Source: Triplophysa rosa
Lineage: Eukaryota; Chordata; Actinopteri; Cypriniformes; Nemacheilidae
Assembly: GCF_024868665.1 (NCBI RefSeq)
Contig: NC_079906.1
Span: 7,581,169 to 7,645,168 of the forward strand
Direction: 5' to 3'
Length of the DNA: 64,000 bases
The notes below the pieces were generated by a model. That model did not search any database. It was not told where the DNA came from and saw nothing but the letters and a program-made list of their open reading frames with translations. The position numbers were made by a program, and so were the translations under genes. Positions 49,955-62,424 of this stretch are shown here, piece by piece (position 1 is the stretch's first letter; each line of letters opens with the position of its first letter).

Positions 49955-50888
49955 AGGGCTGTGACGGTGGTCGTGACAACCGCACCACCGCGGTGGTAAA
50001 GTGCCATGATGGTGGTGAACTGCCACGTCACTGTGACAAATGTAAGTGTAATTAATATGACAGTTGCGATAAGGATTGCTATTTGTAGCCTTTCAATTGT
50101 GGATGGTTTGATTTAAAAGATTTCACATCAACACAGAAATTATTGGCATACGTTTCCGTTGGTGCGTTGTTCTGTGGGTTCTGCAATGGATCTCGTTGTG
50201 AAATGAACAGATAAGTAAAATTAAAACTGGCTATGACCCGCCTGCTTAGTGTCAGAGCGCGCGCAGGTTTTGCCACGGTTGCGGAGAGACATCTATTCAT
50301 TTGCGCTCCTGTGCACATCTTCTGAACCCGCATTTAGTGCAGTTGTACACATTTTAATCTGGACAATGTCAAAATGTACGTTTTCCATCAACGAGTAAGA
50401 AAAAGTAAAGTTTTTATGGCAATCTGAATAGGAAAGCCAATGTAGGTTTAAACAGTTTGTTTCAAATGGAATTGTTAAGGACTGTAAGGGTTAATACGCG
50501 ACTGACTGAAGTTGTCACTGCAACAAGAGCTTTTTTATTTAATATTTAACTTTCTTATATAATTTAAGTTTTCATTATTTACTGATGTTTATTTAAATGT
50601 TTTATATGCTGTAGTGTGTCATTTCACTGATGGATTTGCGCATTAAACATGGACTGATGTTTCATCGTCATTTATTTCAGATATCATATTTCAATTTCAA
50701 GTATTTAACTATTTAACAATTTCAAGTATTTAAATAAGGTCTATATTTCTCTCCCACTCGTCATGTGGTTGCTACACGCAAATATATCTATTATTTATAT
50801 AAATAATATATATTTCCGCATTTCACCACCGCGGTTGATTTGTCCATTACCACTGCAGTGGTAAAAAAACTGCCACCGTCACAGCCCT
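49955..50888. mobile_element. DNA transposon (hAT-like) inside the retroviral integrase
   Basis: Ends AGGGCTGTGACGGTGG and CCACCGTCACAGCCCT are exact inverse repeats. Flanked by ACAAT direct repeats (49950-49954, 50889-50893), and the retroviral reading resumes across the site. Near both ends lies the palindrome CACCGCGGTGG-type sequence. No transposase ORF. The 5-bp flank is shorter than the usual hAT 8 bp, so class is uncertain. Confidence 0.7.
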
Positions 50889-51694
50889 ACAATTACCAAG
50901 AGATATTTCAGATTACCTATAGGTGGCATTTGTGCAAAATCAATCTGCACATGCTGAAACTGCGATTCTGGATTCAGTTATATCTTAACACCTCCATTAA
51001 AGGGGTTTCTTTAGTCGACTGTGGAGCTAGCCGAGTTAGCTCGGTTATGTTGTATTGAACGGTTATGTTGTATTGAACGCCAACATTAGTGGTTTTGTAG
51101 TAACAACTGGGTGGACGCTGAGGAGTCCTAGGGTGGAGGGGCTTTGATTTATTGCTCAGAATGTATCCAGCATAATAAATTTGAACTCGTACAACATGGT
51201 GTTAATTTAACTTGTAAGGCTTCAATCATGATAGTTTTCCAAGTCAGTATTTAGTGGTTAGGTTAGTAAAACAAAAATAAAACTGCTTTATTTCACAGTG
51301 AAGTGTGTTTTGAGTAAGGCATTGCATAGTCGGATGCTCTTAAAGACCGCTTTAGGGATACACATTATGTCACACACTACGGCCTTTATATAGTTCAACA
51401 ATATGCAGTTTGTGAGCCCATATTGAAGCTTGATTGTTCCTGCAGTAACGCAATGAAAAGTGAAGTGCAACACATTACTTATACTGTTTGCTGTTCCACA
51501 TCAAGGTGCGTTGCTTGATTTCACATAACCTATGTGAGGCAGAGATTCCCTTCACTTTACTGTAAATCTCTCTTGTTGTGTGTTTAAAATTGTTGACGGG
51601 CCCTGAGTAAACATAATGAACCAACTCCATAATTTGTGGACCTGCCCTGCTCTTTCTTACCCTTCAATAGTCTGCTCATGATGAGGCTGGGAGT

Positions 51695-51725
51695 ACACTC
51701 ACTCACTCACTCACTCACTCACTCA
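51695..51725. repeat. ACTC microsatellite
   Basis: Seven tandem ACTC units (ACTCACTCACTC...) in ncor2 intron 1. Confidence 0.9.
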
Positions 51726-51847
51726 TGTCTGGGATGTTGTTATTAAGGGTCAATAAATCATGGTGGATGCCAAATGCTTGTCAACAGTGTTTGATTTGCA
51801 CATGAAAAGTGGTGAAATTTGAAAAATTAAGGCCACCCTGCTTAAGT

Positions 51848-52416
51848 CCCTTTTCCACCAACGCAGTTTAGGTGCTGGTTCGGAGCCAGAGCCTAGTTCC
51901 AAATCGGTTCTTTGTCTTTCCACATGCAAAGCACCAGCTCCGAACCAGAAAAAGTGGTTCTTATCTAGCACCGAAACGTTGCTGGGCTAGAAGTAAGAAC
52001 TGCTTGCGTCAGTTGCTGGGGTCGGGGTTACCGTGACCACTGACAAACACTGACTGCCATTTTTGAAATTCAATTCAATTCACGACGGACGTGAAACAAA
52101 AGCAACACTGGTTTGAGGAAGAAACAAACTGTTTTCTTGCACTCTGGTCCTCTGCAGATGTACGCTCGCAAAGCCATGAACATCACAAGCAACACAACGT
52201 CTGCCATTGTTGATGGTGTTTTAAGTTTGGCGCTACCGCGCTAACGTTGCTGGGAAAGATGAGACGTAGTCAGTGACGTATGACCTCGCTCCCTTGTGGC
52301 TCTCTAACCCGTGGAAAAGCAAAACGGTTCTTAGCAGGTTCACCAGTGGAACCAGCTCTGAACCAGCAATAGCACTAGCTCCGAACCAGCACCCGGTTCA
52401 TTTTGGTGGAAAAGGG
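51848..52416. mobile_element. MITE with CCCTTTTCCACCA ends
   Basis: Starts CCCTTTTCCACCAACGC and ends TTTTGGTGGAAAAGGG, inverse termini, with subterminal AGCACCAGCTCCGAACCAG and CACTAGCTCCGAACCAGCAC pointing in the same direction. 569 bp, no ORF of its own. Target duplication not clear. Confidence 0.65.
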
Positions 52417-52934
52417 TGTAATTGGACATGGGCCAGTTGGAAGGGCTTCTTTCTTTTGGGCAGTATTTGTTCCCACTGTACATTAGAAGAGAACAAAGCA
52501 CAGTGTCATAAGTGGACCAGCGAGATGCCTGAACCCAAAACAGAACTGGCCTTAGACAACCTCGTTGCTCTGCAGGGCTGCCAGGACTCATGGCCAGAAG
52601 ACCAGAAGCAGCAGGTGTTGGCTTTGAATTCCCTCTCTTTCTCTCTCTTAGTCTCTCATGATCGTTCACTCTGCTCTTTTTCTCCCTGTAACTATCAAAC
52701 TCCCAGTCACTGTTTTTGCCATCCCTCTGAGAGCTTCAGTGATTTCCCTAGAGTCTTTCTCGCAACAACTGCTTATAACAATCTTACTGAAGTTGGTCAT
52801 TTACAGTTGTTAGAATGTAATCCCCTTGTTTTTTTCCAGGTCGGTGACTGCCTGGACTCAACGCCCCATGATGCACAGCGTTTGTGCTGGGACCACACCC
52901 ACTTTTAGCGTGTAGAGTAAGTTGCATCGTCAGC

Positions 52935-55900
52935 ATGTCCTCGCACCCTCAGCCAATGCCTCAGGGTCAGAGAGCTGTGGATGCCTGTCACCTTCCCAGT
53001 CCAGCCACGCTTCCTCTGCAGGTGAGAACCCACACGGTATTGCTCTTATTGATTTTTCAAGAAAAATCAAATCACATTCTTCATTCAACTTCAGTGTCCG
53101 TTTCACATGAGTAACGTGTGCTGTTGTGTTTATTTCAGGATGTTGGTGGACTGGTGGACTACCACCCCGTTGCTCGGGAATACAGTTCCCATCTGTCTCA
53201 TGCATCCCTGGCCCACCGTCGCAGACCGTCCCTTCTGTCTGAATTTCAGCCAGGCAATGAAAGGTACAAACCATGCCCACAAACATATTGCGCTTTCCAA
53301 AATTGTCTTGCACTGAGATCCTGTCTATTGAGTGCTAACCACATACAGTATGTGCTTTACACTAGTTGCCCATTCTGACCACAATCTATTGTCAAGTCCT
53401 TCAGAATTATGGCAGAAGCCCATGTCAGCAAAAGCTAGCGTGACGGGGTTATTACTCTAATAAATGCTTCCCTAGCAGATTCTTCAATCAGAGTTAGACA
53501 TCATCTTCAATTTTCATCTGCTTGTATTAGCTGTAGCAGATGATTGAACCTGGTCTGCTCTTATGTATTGCACATCATTTTTACCACCAAAGAATGTCAT
53601 TTTCAATGTCTAAAGATGAATTGTGATCTGCCACAAGCTCTAAATTGAGCGGAAATGACTAGGTGATATCCCCAGAGGATGTGTATAGCAGTTGAATCTG
53701 TTAGAACAAAAGCCATCATAGTTGTCTGAATATTTAATTTGCATCCTTTTTGAACATAAAATGCCGTTAACAAGCCATAATACTTGCGTGATATGACGTT
53801 ACATATTTGTAAGAGAAACAGGATTTTGTTGGCTCGATTAAAACCAGCAACAAATAAACATTTCTTTTGATTCAAACTGTAAGCAATGTCTTAGTAAATG
53901 ATGAAATTAATAATTTAGTGGTCGACCGATATATTGCAGAGGCCGATTTATTTGGATTTTTTTATTATTGCATCGGCCGATAAATCTTTCCGTTTGGCCG
54001 ATAGATTCTCCGGTTCGGTCACGTTAGTGCATTAGCATTTTGTTCCTTAGGAAGATTTCTACACTCGACCCCATGCGGCTCCCCACAGACCGGTTGGTGC
54101 ACGACACCAAATCACCGCGAGAACAACCTGAGAGCAGACTGCTTTATATGCTTTAAAAATGCTGATACACGCCGTCTGGCCTGCACGGCGCTGAACCAAA
54201 CCAAACACTCAAAGCCAGCGTCTGACAGACTGTGAAATAATCAATCATTCCCGTTTAACGTGACGTTGTGTTGTGTGTAACAGTTAACATTCCAGTGTAC
54301 GTTTTAGTCCGTTCTGTTTTGATGCTAAGCTACATGCCACTAACTAAGCAAATAAATAACTTAGGCTGTGCTTTTTGTCATGGTTTTGTATTGTTTTCAC
54401 AGAGACAAAACAAAAAAACAGACATAAATCTTTCTTAGTCAAGTTTTTTTTTTTTACTTTGACCTAAAATTACTTAATGTGATTTATTTGTACAGTAACT
54501 ATATTAATATTAAGGAATTACATTCTGTTTTTGTAATTAATTATACACTGTATCTATATCTTCTGTTGGATTAAAGAAGCAGTAAAACAGTTAAACAAAA
54601 AAGCTGCACTAATTGTCAATATTGAAGTGTTACCTCATTAAGTGTTGTACAGTTAAGAGAATATTGCATAAATATTATGCAAAATAAATGTTAATTTAAT
54701 TTCACTTATTTTTTGTATGTTTCTCATTTACTTTAATTACATTTACTGAATCGGCCATTAAAAAACCCGTATCCAAATAATTAAATAAATCTTGTTCATT
54801 TATTGTTCAAAAGTATTGTTCATTGTTAACTTATGTTGTCAACTGTTGTTAAAGTAGTTATGAAGTTGTGGGCGAGTATGCTAAAATATGATATCTTTCA
54901 TCTTTTCTTTAATAAAAAGATTAAATGAGTGTAATGTAGGTGAACTGGGAATAGCAAAGTTTCTCCGCTGTCTGTGTGCTGATGTATGTACAGGAGATGA
55001 GCTGTATAATCAGAGAATGGTACAGTAGTTCTTGTTGTTCTCACAAGAGAGAGACTAAACCTCTTTGAGGTCCCGGTAGAAGGATTAACTGAATACTAAA
55101 GTGTTTGATAGGTGTATGTACGTTTGTGCAAATTAAAATGTGTTTTTGTTCAACTTTTTTAAATTGAGTAAACAAAATGTCTCAACACACATTTTGTCCT
55201 CTATTGTTGTTTCGGATTTCTGCCTCCGCTCGCTACATCATAATCACGTCACTACTAGAGCAAGCTCCTGATTGGTTAACGCGGCACGAATTTCCTCCAA
55301 AATTCAGATTTTTCAACTCGCGCAATTCGCACGAATCACGCGTTACACGCGTCAAATGCCCGAAACGCTCAATTCGCGCCGCAGGATTTCCTATCGCGTC
55401 TTTGCATTGACTTAACATGTAAATCACTCGCACTTAACGCTTCATTCGCGTTTGGTGGGAACGCAGCTTAAGTCATGTACATGCTTAAAACGGTTTTCTT
55501 TTATCGGGGAAAGCTCATAAACGGCGTCAGCAAAACCCGCTCGGCAGAGGTAGTTTTTTTCCCATTACTCCGATTTCGCGCTACATGTAAACAAAATGAC
55601 TTCCAAATGAAAACCAAAAATGACTTGGCGGCCTTTAAATAAAACCATTTGTGAAACATCTCTTTCTCCCCTCTTTGTTTTGTTACTCTCCCTTCAGAGG
55701 GCGTAAGAAATGGGGGCTCATCAAAACTGGACTTAATTTTGGAATATTCTGCGTCTGGTAAGTGCTTCGCACTTTGGTGTAGGGGAGAAGAGAGTGTTGA
55801 ATTGGTAAATGGGAAAGATGAAAGGATTAGTTTAACGTTCTGTTGACTTTGAATTTGAACGCTACACTGGTTGCTTAACGTCATATTGATTAGTGTTATA

Positions 55901-58900
55901 AACATTCGGATACATCAATTTAATTAATCTATCATTGCTTGTTTTTTTGTCTAGAAATAAACTGTCCCCAGGTAGGTGAAGAACGTGTCTTAGGGATGCG
56001 TTGGTTGTTATTTTAGTTTGTTATTTTTGGTTGGCTCGGGACTTAGTAGCAGTGGTCTCGGGAGCACGTCCGAGGTTTTGGGGGATTACTTTTCAATTGG
56101 TGGTCTTTCCAAACTTACGGGCGTCAGTGCATAAATACCCGGTCTTGGGCCAGCTGAAGACTAGGGTGTACATTAGTTAGGATTGGGATAGTTTTTTTTC
56201 TTTAACAAGCTCTGATAGATTTTTTGTGAGATTTTTCGTAATTTTCGTGACGTTTAAATTATATATATTTTGAGGATAGTTTATTGATCGTAGTTTAAGA
56301 TGGCGAGTGTAGTTGAAGCTTTTGTTCAATCTCCATCTAAGGAGTTGCTTGATACAATGACTAAGGAACAGATGTTAGAAGTAGCCGCGCATTATGAGAT
56401 AGAACTTTCTGCGGTCCAAAAAAGGTCAAAGGAGGGAATGCGGAGGATGATTAAAGAGACGCTAGTCGATCTTGAAGTTTTGGTCGATAGTTCGGCACCG
56501 TCTTTACCTGCTTTGACTGCTCTCTCATTCGAAGAGCAAAAAGAACTGCTTTTAATACAGCGTGAGACCGAATGTGAAAAACGGCGGTTGGAGTTTGAAA
56601 AAGCACATCTAGAACGAAAGCTAGAGGAAAGCCGACAATTCACTTAAACATACAGCATATAAAAGGCTATGATAACATAGTTGCTGATGCTTTGTCCAGA
56701 GCGCCGATGTGAAATTTGTGTCTGGATTATTCTCTTCGTTGGGTGCTGTGTGCTACCTGGACGTGTTGGGGGGGAAACAAGCATTGTATATATGAATTTA
56801 TGGAAAAGGCCTTTTATTGTTTGTTTGTTTATATCCTAACAGAAAACTTTTTAGTTTCCTGTTTTTAAGGAGGAGGGTGTCACAGCTGCGACGTCTTGTT
56901 GCTTTTCTGCCGTATTCTCTGGATTCCACCTGCAGGCGTGATGTGGCTACTGCAGGAATAATCAGCCGAATTGGGAACCTTTAAAAGCAGTTTGGATTCC
57001 TTCTGAAAAGGGGCATTGATCTTGAGACTCCTGGCATGCGAACATTGCCGGATGTACTCTGGAACGAACAAACGAACGAACAAACAATCCTTTTGGTGTC
57101 TTTTTGAATCGTTGAACTCAAAAATGACTTAGCGGCCTTTAAATAAAACCATTTGTGAAACATCTCTTTCTCCACTCTTTGTTTTGTTACTCTCCCTTCC
57201 GAGGGCGTAACACATGTAAACACGTGAAAACAGGTTTCTTTTTAAGCTGAGTTTTGATAGATATCTGTTTATTTTGTGCATGTAAATGCACTCAATGTCT
57301 TTTCAAAAGTAAATCAATAAGTGATGCTATTTGTCCATTTCATCTTTTTGATTTGAGTCTCCTTTGGCCAATGAATCGTACCTGAATATGAGTTTAGGGA
57401 TGCAGAATGTGGTGCTAAGGAATTTGAATTATTTATGTTTTTATCATATGTTTAGTGTAAACAGTGTCAATATTATCATAGTTGTTATCATGGTAATTGT
57501 AAAATACTGGTATGTTGTGTTTCCTTAGTTCTGAATGTTGTCATCTCAAAACGAGTAGCGAACCCTGACGTTTGAGCCTTGGCCCTCTGCGCACGTGCAG
57601 GATATTGATTCATATGCGTGTCACATGTGTCTGATCCCTGACTTTGGTACAGGAAGAGACAGTTTAGTGGGGGAGAGGCACACTGTGGCTGTTAAAGGTT
57701 ACTGGGCCTCATTTATGAAACGAGCTTACGACCGAAAACTGGGCGCACGGTCATTTCCACGCAAAACTTGGAATTTATCAATATGGACGTAAGTGGTTGC
57801 TACGATCAAATGTCACAACAGGTCTCAGTTTATGTACGCAAGTTTTGAGATGGGGTAAAGGTCTGTCTATGCTTTACCCTTTTTGATTATTCCTGAAAAG
57901 AATAATGACAAATAGAAAGATTAGGTTTTTTTCGTTTAGTATAACAAATGTAGAAATAGATTCCGATGCGATTTCTTATTTTCATTACATTAATATAGTA
58001 CAGTATTTTCCTTTCTAGCCTAATTACATGATCATTTACAGTATCTCACAGAAGTGAGTACACCCCTCACCATTTTGGAAATATTACAAAAAATATGTGA
58101 CAACACTGAAGAAATTGGGCCCAAAGTGTCAATATTTTGTGTGGCCACCATTATTTTCCAGCACTGCCTTAACCCTCTTGGGCATGGAGTTCACCAGAGC
58201 TTCACAGGTTGCCACTGGAGTCCTCTTCCACTCCTCCATGACGACATCACGGAGCTGGTGGATGTTAGAGACCTTGCGCTCCTCCACCTTCCCTTTGAGG
58301 ATGCCCCACAGATGCTCAATAGGGTTTAGGTCTGGAGACATGCTTGGCCAGTCCATCACCTTTACCCTCAGCTTCTTTTTGGGTCGTTATCATTTTGGAA
58401 TACTGCCCTGTAGCCCAGTCTCCGAAGGGAGGGGATCATTCTCTGCTTCAGTATGTCACAGTACATGTTGGCATTCATGGTTCCCTCAATGAACTGTAGC
58501 TCCCCAGTGCCGGCAGCACTCATGCAGCCCCAGACCATGACACTCCCACCACCATGCTTAACTGTAGGCAAGACACACTTGTCTTGGTACAAATCACCTG
58601 GTCGCCGCCACACACGCTTGACACCATCTGAACCAAATAAGTTTATCTTGGTCTCATCAGACCACAGGACATGGTTCCAGTAATCCATGTCCTTAGTCTG
58701 CTTGTCTTCAGCGAACTGTTTGCGGGCTTTCTTGTGCATAATCTTTAGAAGAGGCTTCCTTCTGGGACGACAGCCATGCAGTCCAATTTGATGCAGTGTG
58801 CGGCGTATAGTCTGAGCACTGACAGGCTGACCCCCCACCCCTTCAACCTCTGCAGCAATGCACTCATACGTCTATTTCCCAAAGACAACCTCTGGATATG

Positions 58901-61900
58901 ACGCTGAGCATGTGCACTCAACTTCTTTGGTCGACCATAGCGAGGTCTGTTCTGAGTGGAACCTGTCCTGTTAAACCGCTGTATGGTCTTGGCCACCATG
59001 CTGCAGCTCAGTTTCAGGGTCTTGGCAATCTTCTTATAGCCTAGGCCATCTTTATGTAGAGCAACAATTCTTTTTTCAGATCCTCAGAGAGTTCTTTGCC
59101 ATGAGGTGCCATGTTGAACTTCCAGTGACCAGTATGACAGCGTGAGAGCGATAACACCAAATTTAACACACCTGCTCCCCATTCACACCCGAGACCTTGT
59201 AACACTAAAGAATCACATGACACCGGGGAGGATAAATGGCTAATTGTGCCCAATTTGGACATTTTCACTTAATGGTGTACTCACTTTTGTTGCCAGCGGT
59301 TTAGACATTAATGGCTGTGTGTTGAGTTATTTTGAGGGGACGGCAAATTTACACTTTTATACAAGCTGTACACTCACTACTTTACATTGTAGCAAAGTTT
59401 AATTTCTTCAGTGTTGTCACATGAAAAGTTATAATAAAATATTTACAAAAATGTGAGGGGTGTACTCACTTCTGTGAGATACTGTATATCTACATTCGTT
59501 TTTACATTTAACGCATTAATGTAACTTAAACAAAGATTAGTTCATTTTGTTTACATATAAATGCATTATACAACCAATCTAATTTATAGCAACGACAATA
59601 CTTTCCGTGTAAAAATAATAGTGAAACACTAATAATAAAATAAATGTTTGTGCTCAAATTTACAAAACATAAATATCTAATAAAAAATACAAACCTCAGC
59701 TGGAGTTCGGTTCACTACACCAATGCTGTTGACTGCTGCGATCTCTTTCCAAACTGTTTTTTACTTTGATTCCGCTTTTCAAGGTTAAACTTAAATTTCT
59801 AAATCGGAAAAGTTCCTCTTTTTGGCCGGATTAGGTTTCTCCATGTCGCAAAATCTAGGGGTTAGGAGTCTAGACCCTGAACTTATAGTTATTAGTCAAC
59901 TAGTCATCCAGAAAAGTAGTCAACTAGTCGACGGGTAAATGTTTTCCTTATGTAAATGACTCATTGTGCAGAATCAGCTATTGTAGTTTTGGCATGTCTA
60001 TCGCTGCAGTGATGGAGAATGTGATGGAGATGTCCACACGGTTGAGATGATACGAGTGGGAAATGAAAGCACGTCTATCTTCATCGCATTGTTATGAATT
60101 GTTACAAAATAGTCACTTTCGCTCAGATCCTGACAGTCTTTGGGTGACACTTCTATAGTTTTGGGCCGTTTAGGAAAAGTTTTGGCCTGCATGTGAAGTC
60201 TTTAAATGAAGTCAGACTCTGTGTGGTTTGTTTGACATGCTTTATGAGTGTGATGTGCTCTAGATTGAGTAATTCTAAGTATTTATTATTCAAAACTAAA
60301 GTCATGCATATACTTAGCCACATATAGATCAAGAGTGGAACACAAACGCAGTGCATGGCTGTCTGCTGGGTTCAGTTCTGGGCTTGTTCGTTATGTCACG
60401 GTGCGGGCAAGGCAGAACCCAAACACAGACAGTAGGTGAGGGATAAACAATGATTTTAATAAATAAACACGAAGCAAAACAAAAACCCACGATGGGGTAA
60501 AACGCAACTTAAACAATACAAACAACAAAAACAAGACTTCCCACGAGGGGGACAAAAAACAAAGGGAACAGGATAACTAAATTTACACACACACAACTAA
60601 ATATAGAACTAGGGAGACACGGCAACAAGATAAGGTAATCCACATGGTAGTTTTCAGCAAACGAATGAAACATACGACAAGGTCACAAGCAAGGTAGTGT
60701 AGCACTTATGTTAATTTTGTGTAATTATGTCAATGAATGTTCTCAGTCATTCGGGTCATTGTATCGTGTCTTTTAGGTGTTTGAATACTTGCTTTGAGTA
60801 AGATTTGAATTCAACAGGGAAATTCAATAAACCTTATTTACATTTGATTTAATTGTGTAATATCATTAACATTTACAGTAATTTAATAAGAGCTATAAAT
60901 TGTAAGTTTACTGTAGATTAGAACATTACCATTTGGATATATTTGACAACTACTTGACAAGTTTCCTCAAAAGTGAGTTCCTATAGTTTTCTTGGTGAGA
61001 GTGTTTCTGTAGCTTAAATTATGTTTAGTTATAGTGTCAGTACTTCAATTTACTTTAATTTGGTTTATATATTTTATTGTCATGAATGGTGGGTGGTGAG
61101 AGACACGGAGACAGAGGACCCAGGTGCAGACAGCGGGTAAGGGGTTAACACAAACTTTAATAAATAAAAAGCAACAAAACAAAGACCCACGTGGGGGTAA
61201 AGTAACAAACATGGAAACAGGAACAAGACTAACTAAACTAACAGGACTAGACTAAAACACATCACAACTACAAAATAAACTAAACTAACTCAAAGACAGG
61301 AACTCACCACATTACACAAACACGACACAGTACAATGAACCAGCACGAGACAGAAGACACAAGGGCATTATAAAGGGGATAAATCAAGAGGGGACAGGTG
61401 CAGGACATGAACTAATTAACAAACAATAACGAGACGAAAGGGCGGGAACAGAGACGCCACACCGGAGAGAGGGAGTATATGGAATACCAAAACTGACTCT
61501 CTCCACATAAAACAAGAGGTTCTATCATGGTTCTGCCACTAGGTCAAGAGAAGCAAGACAAGGTGGGGCAGAACCATGACATTTTATAATATAATATATG
61601 TTAGTGTCATATTTCACTTTCTCAATGGCAAATGAAGTGTCATGTATTACTGTGATGTTATTCGGCTGTGTGAGGCATTTCAGGTTTTAATCTTGCTTCT
61701 CTTTAATTTACCCATAATTCTTCATCGTCTTCTTTACAGAGGTCAAGAGCCCCACATCCGATACGACCACATTTACCTGCACGAGCACAGCAGCCATTCA
61801 GAGGTGGATTACTCTGAAATGAAGAGGCCTCGCTTGGAAATCGGGGCGGAGTCTCTTATTCGTCATCAGACTCATCGGCAGGCTCTCACTGTGGCCGGAG

Positions 61901-61917
61901 CTGAGGAAATGGCAAAG
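52935..61917 (+). CDS. ncor2: NCoR2/SMRT nuclear receptor corepressor, N-terminal three coding exons (gene continues)
   Basis: Nuclear corepressor that links unliganded nuclear receptors to HDAC3/TBL1. Coding exons: 52935-53021 (acceptor at 52839, so the exon starts 52840), 53139-53263 and 61740-61917, phases 0-0, 0-2, 2-0. They encode MSSHPQPMPQGQRAVDACH, DVGGLVDYHPVAREYSSHLS, RRRPSLLSEFQPGNER, PHIRYDHIYLHEHSSHSE and EMKRPRLE. The RRRPSLLSEFQPGNER and KRPRLE blocks and the DVG-EY-SSHLS segment fit human NCOR2 better than NCOR1 (which reads SEFHPGSDR). A small upstream ORF with two ATGs at 52868 ends at 52915, before the main ATG. The RD3, DAD and SANT domains lie beyond the window. Confidence 0.85.
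53926..54790. repeat. Degraded hAT-like element
   Basis: Left end TAGTGGTCGACCGATATATT with GGCCGATTTAT and CATCGGCCGATAAAT resembles a teleost hAT terminus. A weak counterpart (TGAATCGGCCATTAAAAA, about 54747) is on the right, but no matching end or duplication is preserved. Confidence 0.45.
55593..57211 (+). mobile_element. Internally deleted LTR retroelement
   Basis: LTR-like ends: partial copy at 55616-55706 and fuller copy at 56878-57211 share GACTT-GCGGCCTTTAAATA and GAAACATCTCTTTCTCC. TGGGGGCTCATC at 55711 right after the left LTR looks like a tRNA primer site. It is followed by a gag-like start (ORF 56300-56647) that runs straight into an RNase H end (HIKGYDNIVADALSR, about 56658-56705), so protease, most of RT and integrase are missing. 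AGGAGGGTG before the 3' LTR is a polypurine tract. Flanked by ACATGTAAAC on both sides. Confidence 0.75.
56300..56647 (+). pseudogene. Gag-like N-terminal fragment of the LTR retroelement
   Basis: 115 codons, starting MASVVEAFVQSPSKELLDTM, with a predicted long charged helix (ETECEKRRLEFEKAHLERKL). The style matches the N-terminus of Gag proteins of fish gypsy-type elements. It stops at TAA where the deletion junction to the pol end lies. Not a host gene. Confidence 0.6.
58039..59484 (-). mobile_element. Tc1-like element, transposase broken
   Basis: Ends CAGTATCTCACAGAAGTGAG (left) and CTCACTTCTGTGAGATACTG (right) are exact inverse, flanked by TA; further inverse sequence (GTGACAACACTGAAGAAAT) lies inside. 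On the - strand, transposase pieces appear in order: MAPHGKELSEDLKK (59100), RPRYGRPKKLSAHAQRHI (58950), WSDETKINLFGSDG and VMVWGCMSAAGTG (58650), FQNDNDPK (58395), MSPDLNPIEHLWG (58330). Frameshifts separate them and about ten residues after NDNDPK are deleted. Inactive. Confidence 0.9.
60394..60700. repeat. TG...-ended repeat, truncated copy
   Basis: Begins TGTCACGGTGCGGGCAAGG and shares AACACAGACAG.GGTGAGGG, TTTAATAAATAAA, AAAGACCCAC/AAAACCCACGATGGGG and GGGGTAAA with the complete copy at 61078. The right end is not definable. Confidence 0.55.
61078..61581. mobile_element. TG...CA-ended repeat with 6-bp duplication (solo-LTR-like)
   Basis: Starts TGTCATG and ends CATGACA, flanked by TTTTAT on each side (61072-61077, 61582-61587). 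TG/CA ends with short inverted repeat and a 6-bp target duplication fit a solo LTR. Contains AATAAA and a long A-rich stretch. 504 bp, no ORF. Confidence 0.6.
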
Positions 61918-62424
61918 GTCAGCATTTACATTCGCATTAACCAGACATGAAAATTGTGCTCCCTGTGTCTGAACATAAACACTTCCTGGCACAGTATGCA
62001 ATACATCAAATAAGCAGAATATCAGAATATTCATTATTCATTGTGTATGTCCCACAGGTCAAAGTACAACACAGTGGACGTATTATGTCGGAAAATTTCT
62101 TTTCACCTCACACCTACATATAGCACAAGTTTGCTGTGTTTAAAGGAAATACAGAAACAATTCAGTTGTAGGCAGGCAACAATGATTTGAGCTTTTCATA
62201 CATGAACCTTGTGTTTGTCATTGACTTGACACAGAACTGCTGTTATTGTGAAGTCTTGCGGTATAACTAGCTATAAGACTAAAGTTCATTATGGCAGACG
62301 GCGAGCTTTAACTGGCTCAGACTTATTCTTTGCGATTCTAGCTGGATTAGGCTGGTAAGCATGCTGCATGGTTTATATAGATTAATCCGACTGTAGAGAA
62401 GAGCGATAATAAATCTGTTCAGCA

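Larger units (their letters stand above)
48772..50975 (-). mobile_element. Degraded endogenous retrovirus-like fragment (pol end and downstream ORFs)
   Basis: On the - strand, sequence 50889-50975 encodes the start of an integrase core (QIDF with the first catalytic Asp). It resumes at 49954 after a transposon insertion with DRFSK, then a one-base frameshift, then at 49887-49597 a stretch ending in an integrase C-terminal SH3-like region (GQKVFVRSLKLTKVG). The second Asp and the Glu of the DDE triad are not seen, so the core is internally deleted. Two further ORFs follow downstream. MLV-like in style; gag, protease and RT are absent. Non-functional. Confidence 0.65.
47926..52839. other. ncor2: Putative ncor2 intron 1
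   Basis: 4.9 kb containing CpG-rich flank (to about 48110), a retroviral fragment (48772-50975) with a nested transposon, an 18-bp duplication GTTATGTTGTATTGAACG (about 51043-51078), an ACTC microsatellite (51695-51725) and a MITE (51848-52416). The long ORF at 52273-52908 overlaps the MITE end and has no family features. Confidence 0.45.
53264..61739. other. ncor2: ncor2 intron 3, repeat-filled
   Basis: 8.5 kb between the SEFQPGNE exon and the next coding exon. It contains a hAT-like remnant (53926), an LTR retroelement deletion derivative (55593-57211), a Tc1-like element (58039-59484) and two related TG...CA-ended repeats (60394 and 61078). Stretches 53264-53920, 57222-58030 and 59485-60390 hold no feature I can support beyond short repeat-like patches. 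Confidence 0.6.

Noticed and set aside
52273..52908. 211-codon + strand ORF before the ncor2 start
   Set aside because: It begins inside a MITE and runs through intronic sequence; no family features, and the real ncor2 exon uses a different frame.
53139..61917. Naming the third gene ncor1
   Set aside because: SEFQPGNER and the DVG..EY.SHLS segment match NCOR2; NCOR1 has SEFHPGSDR at this place.
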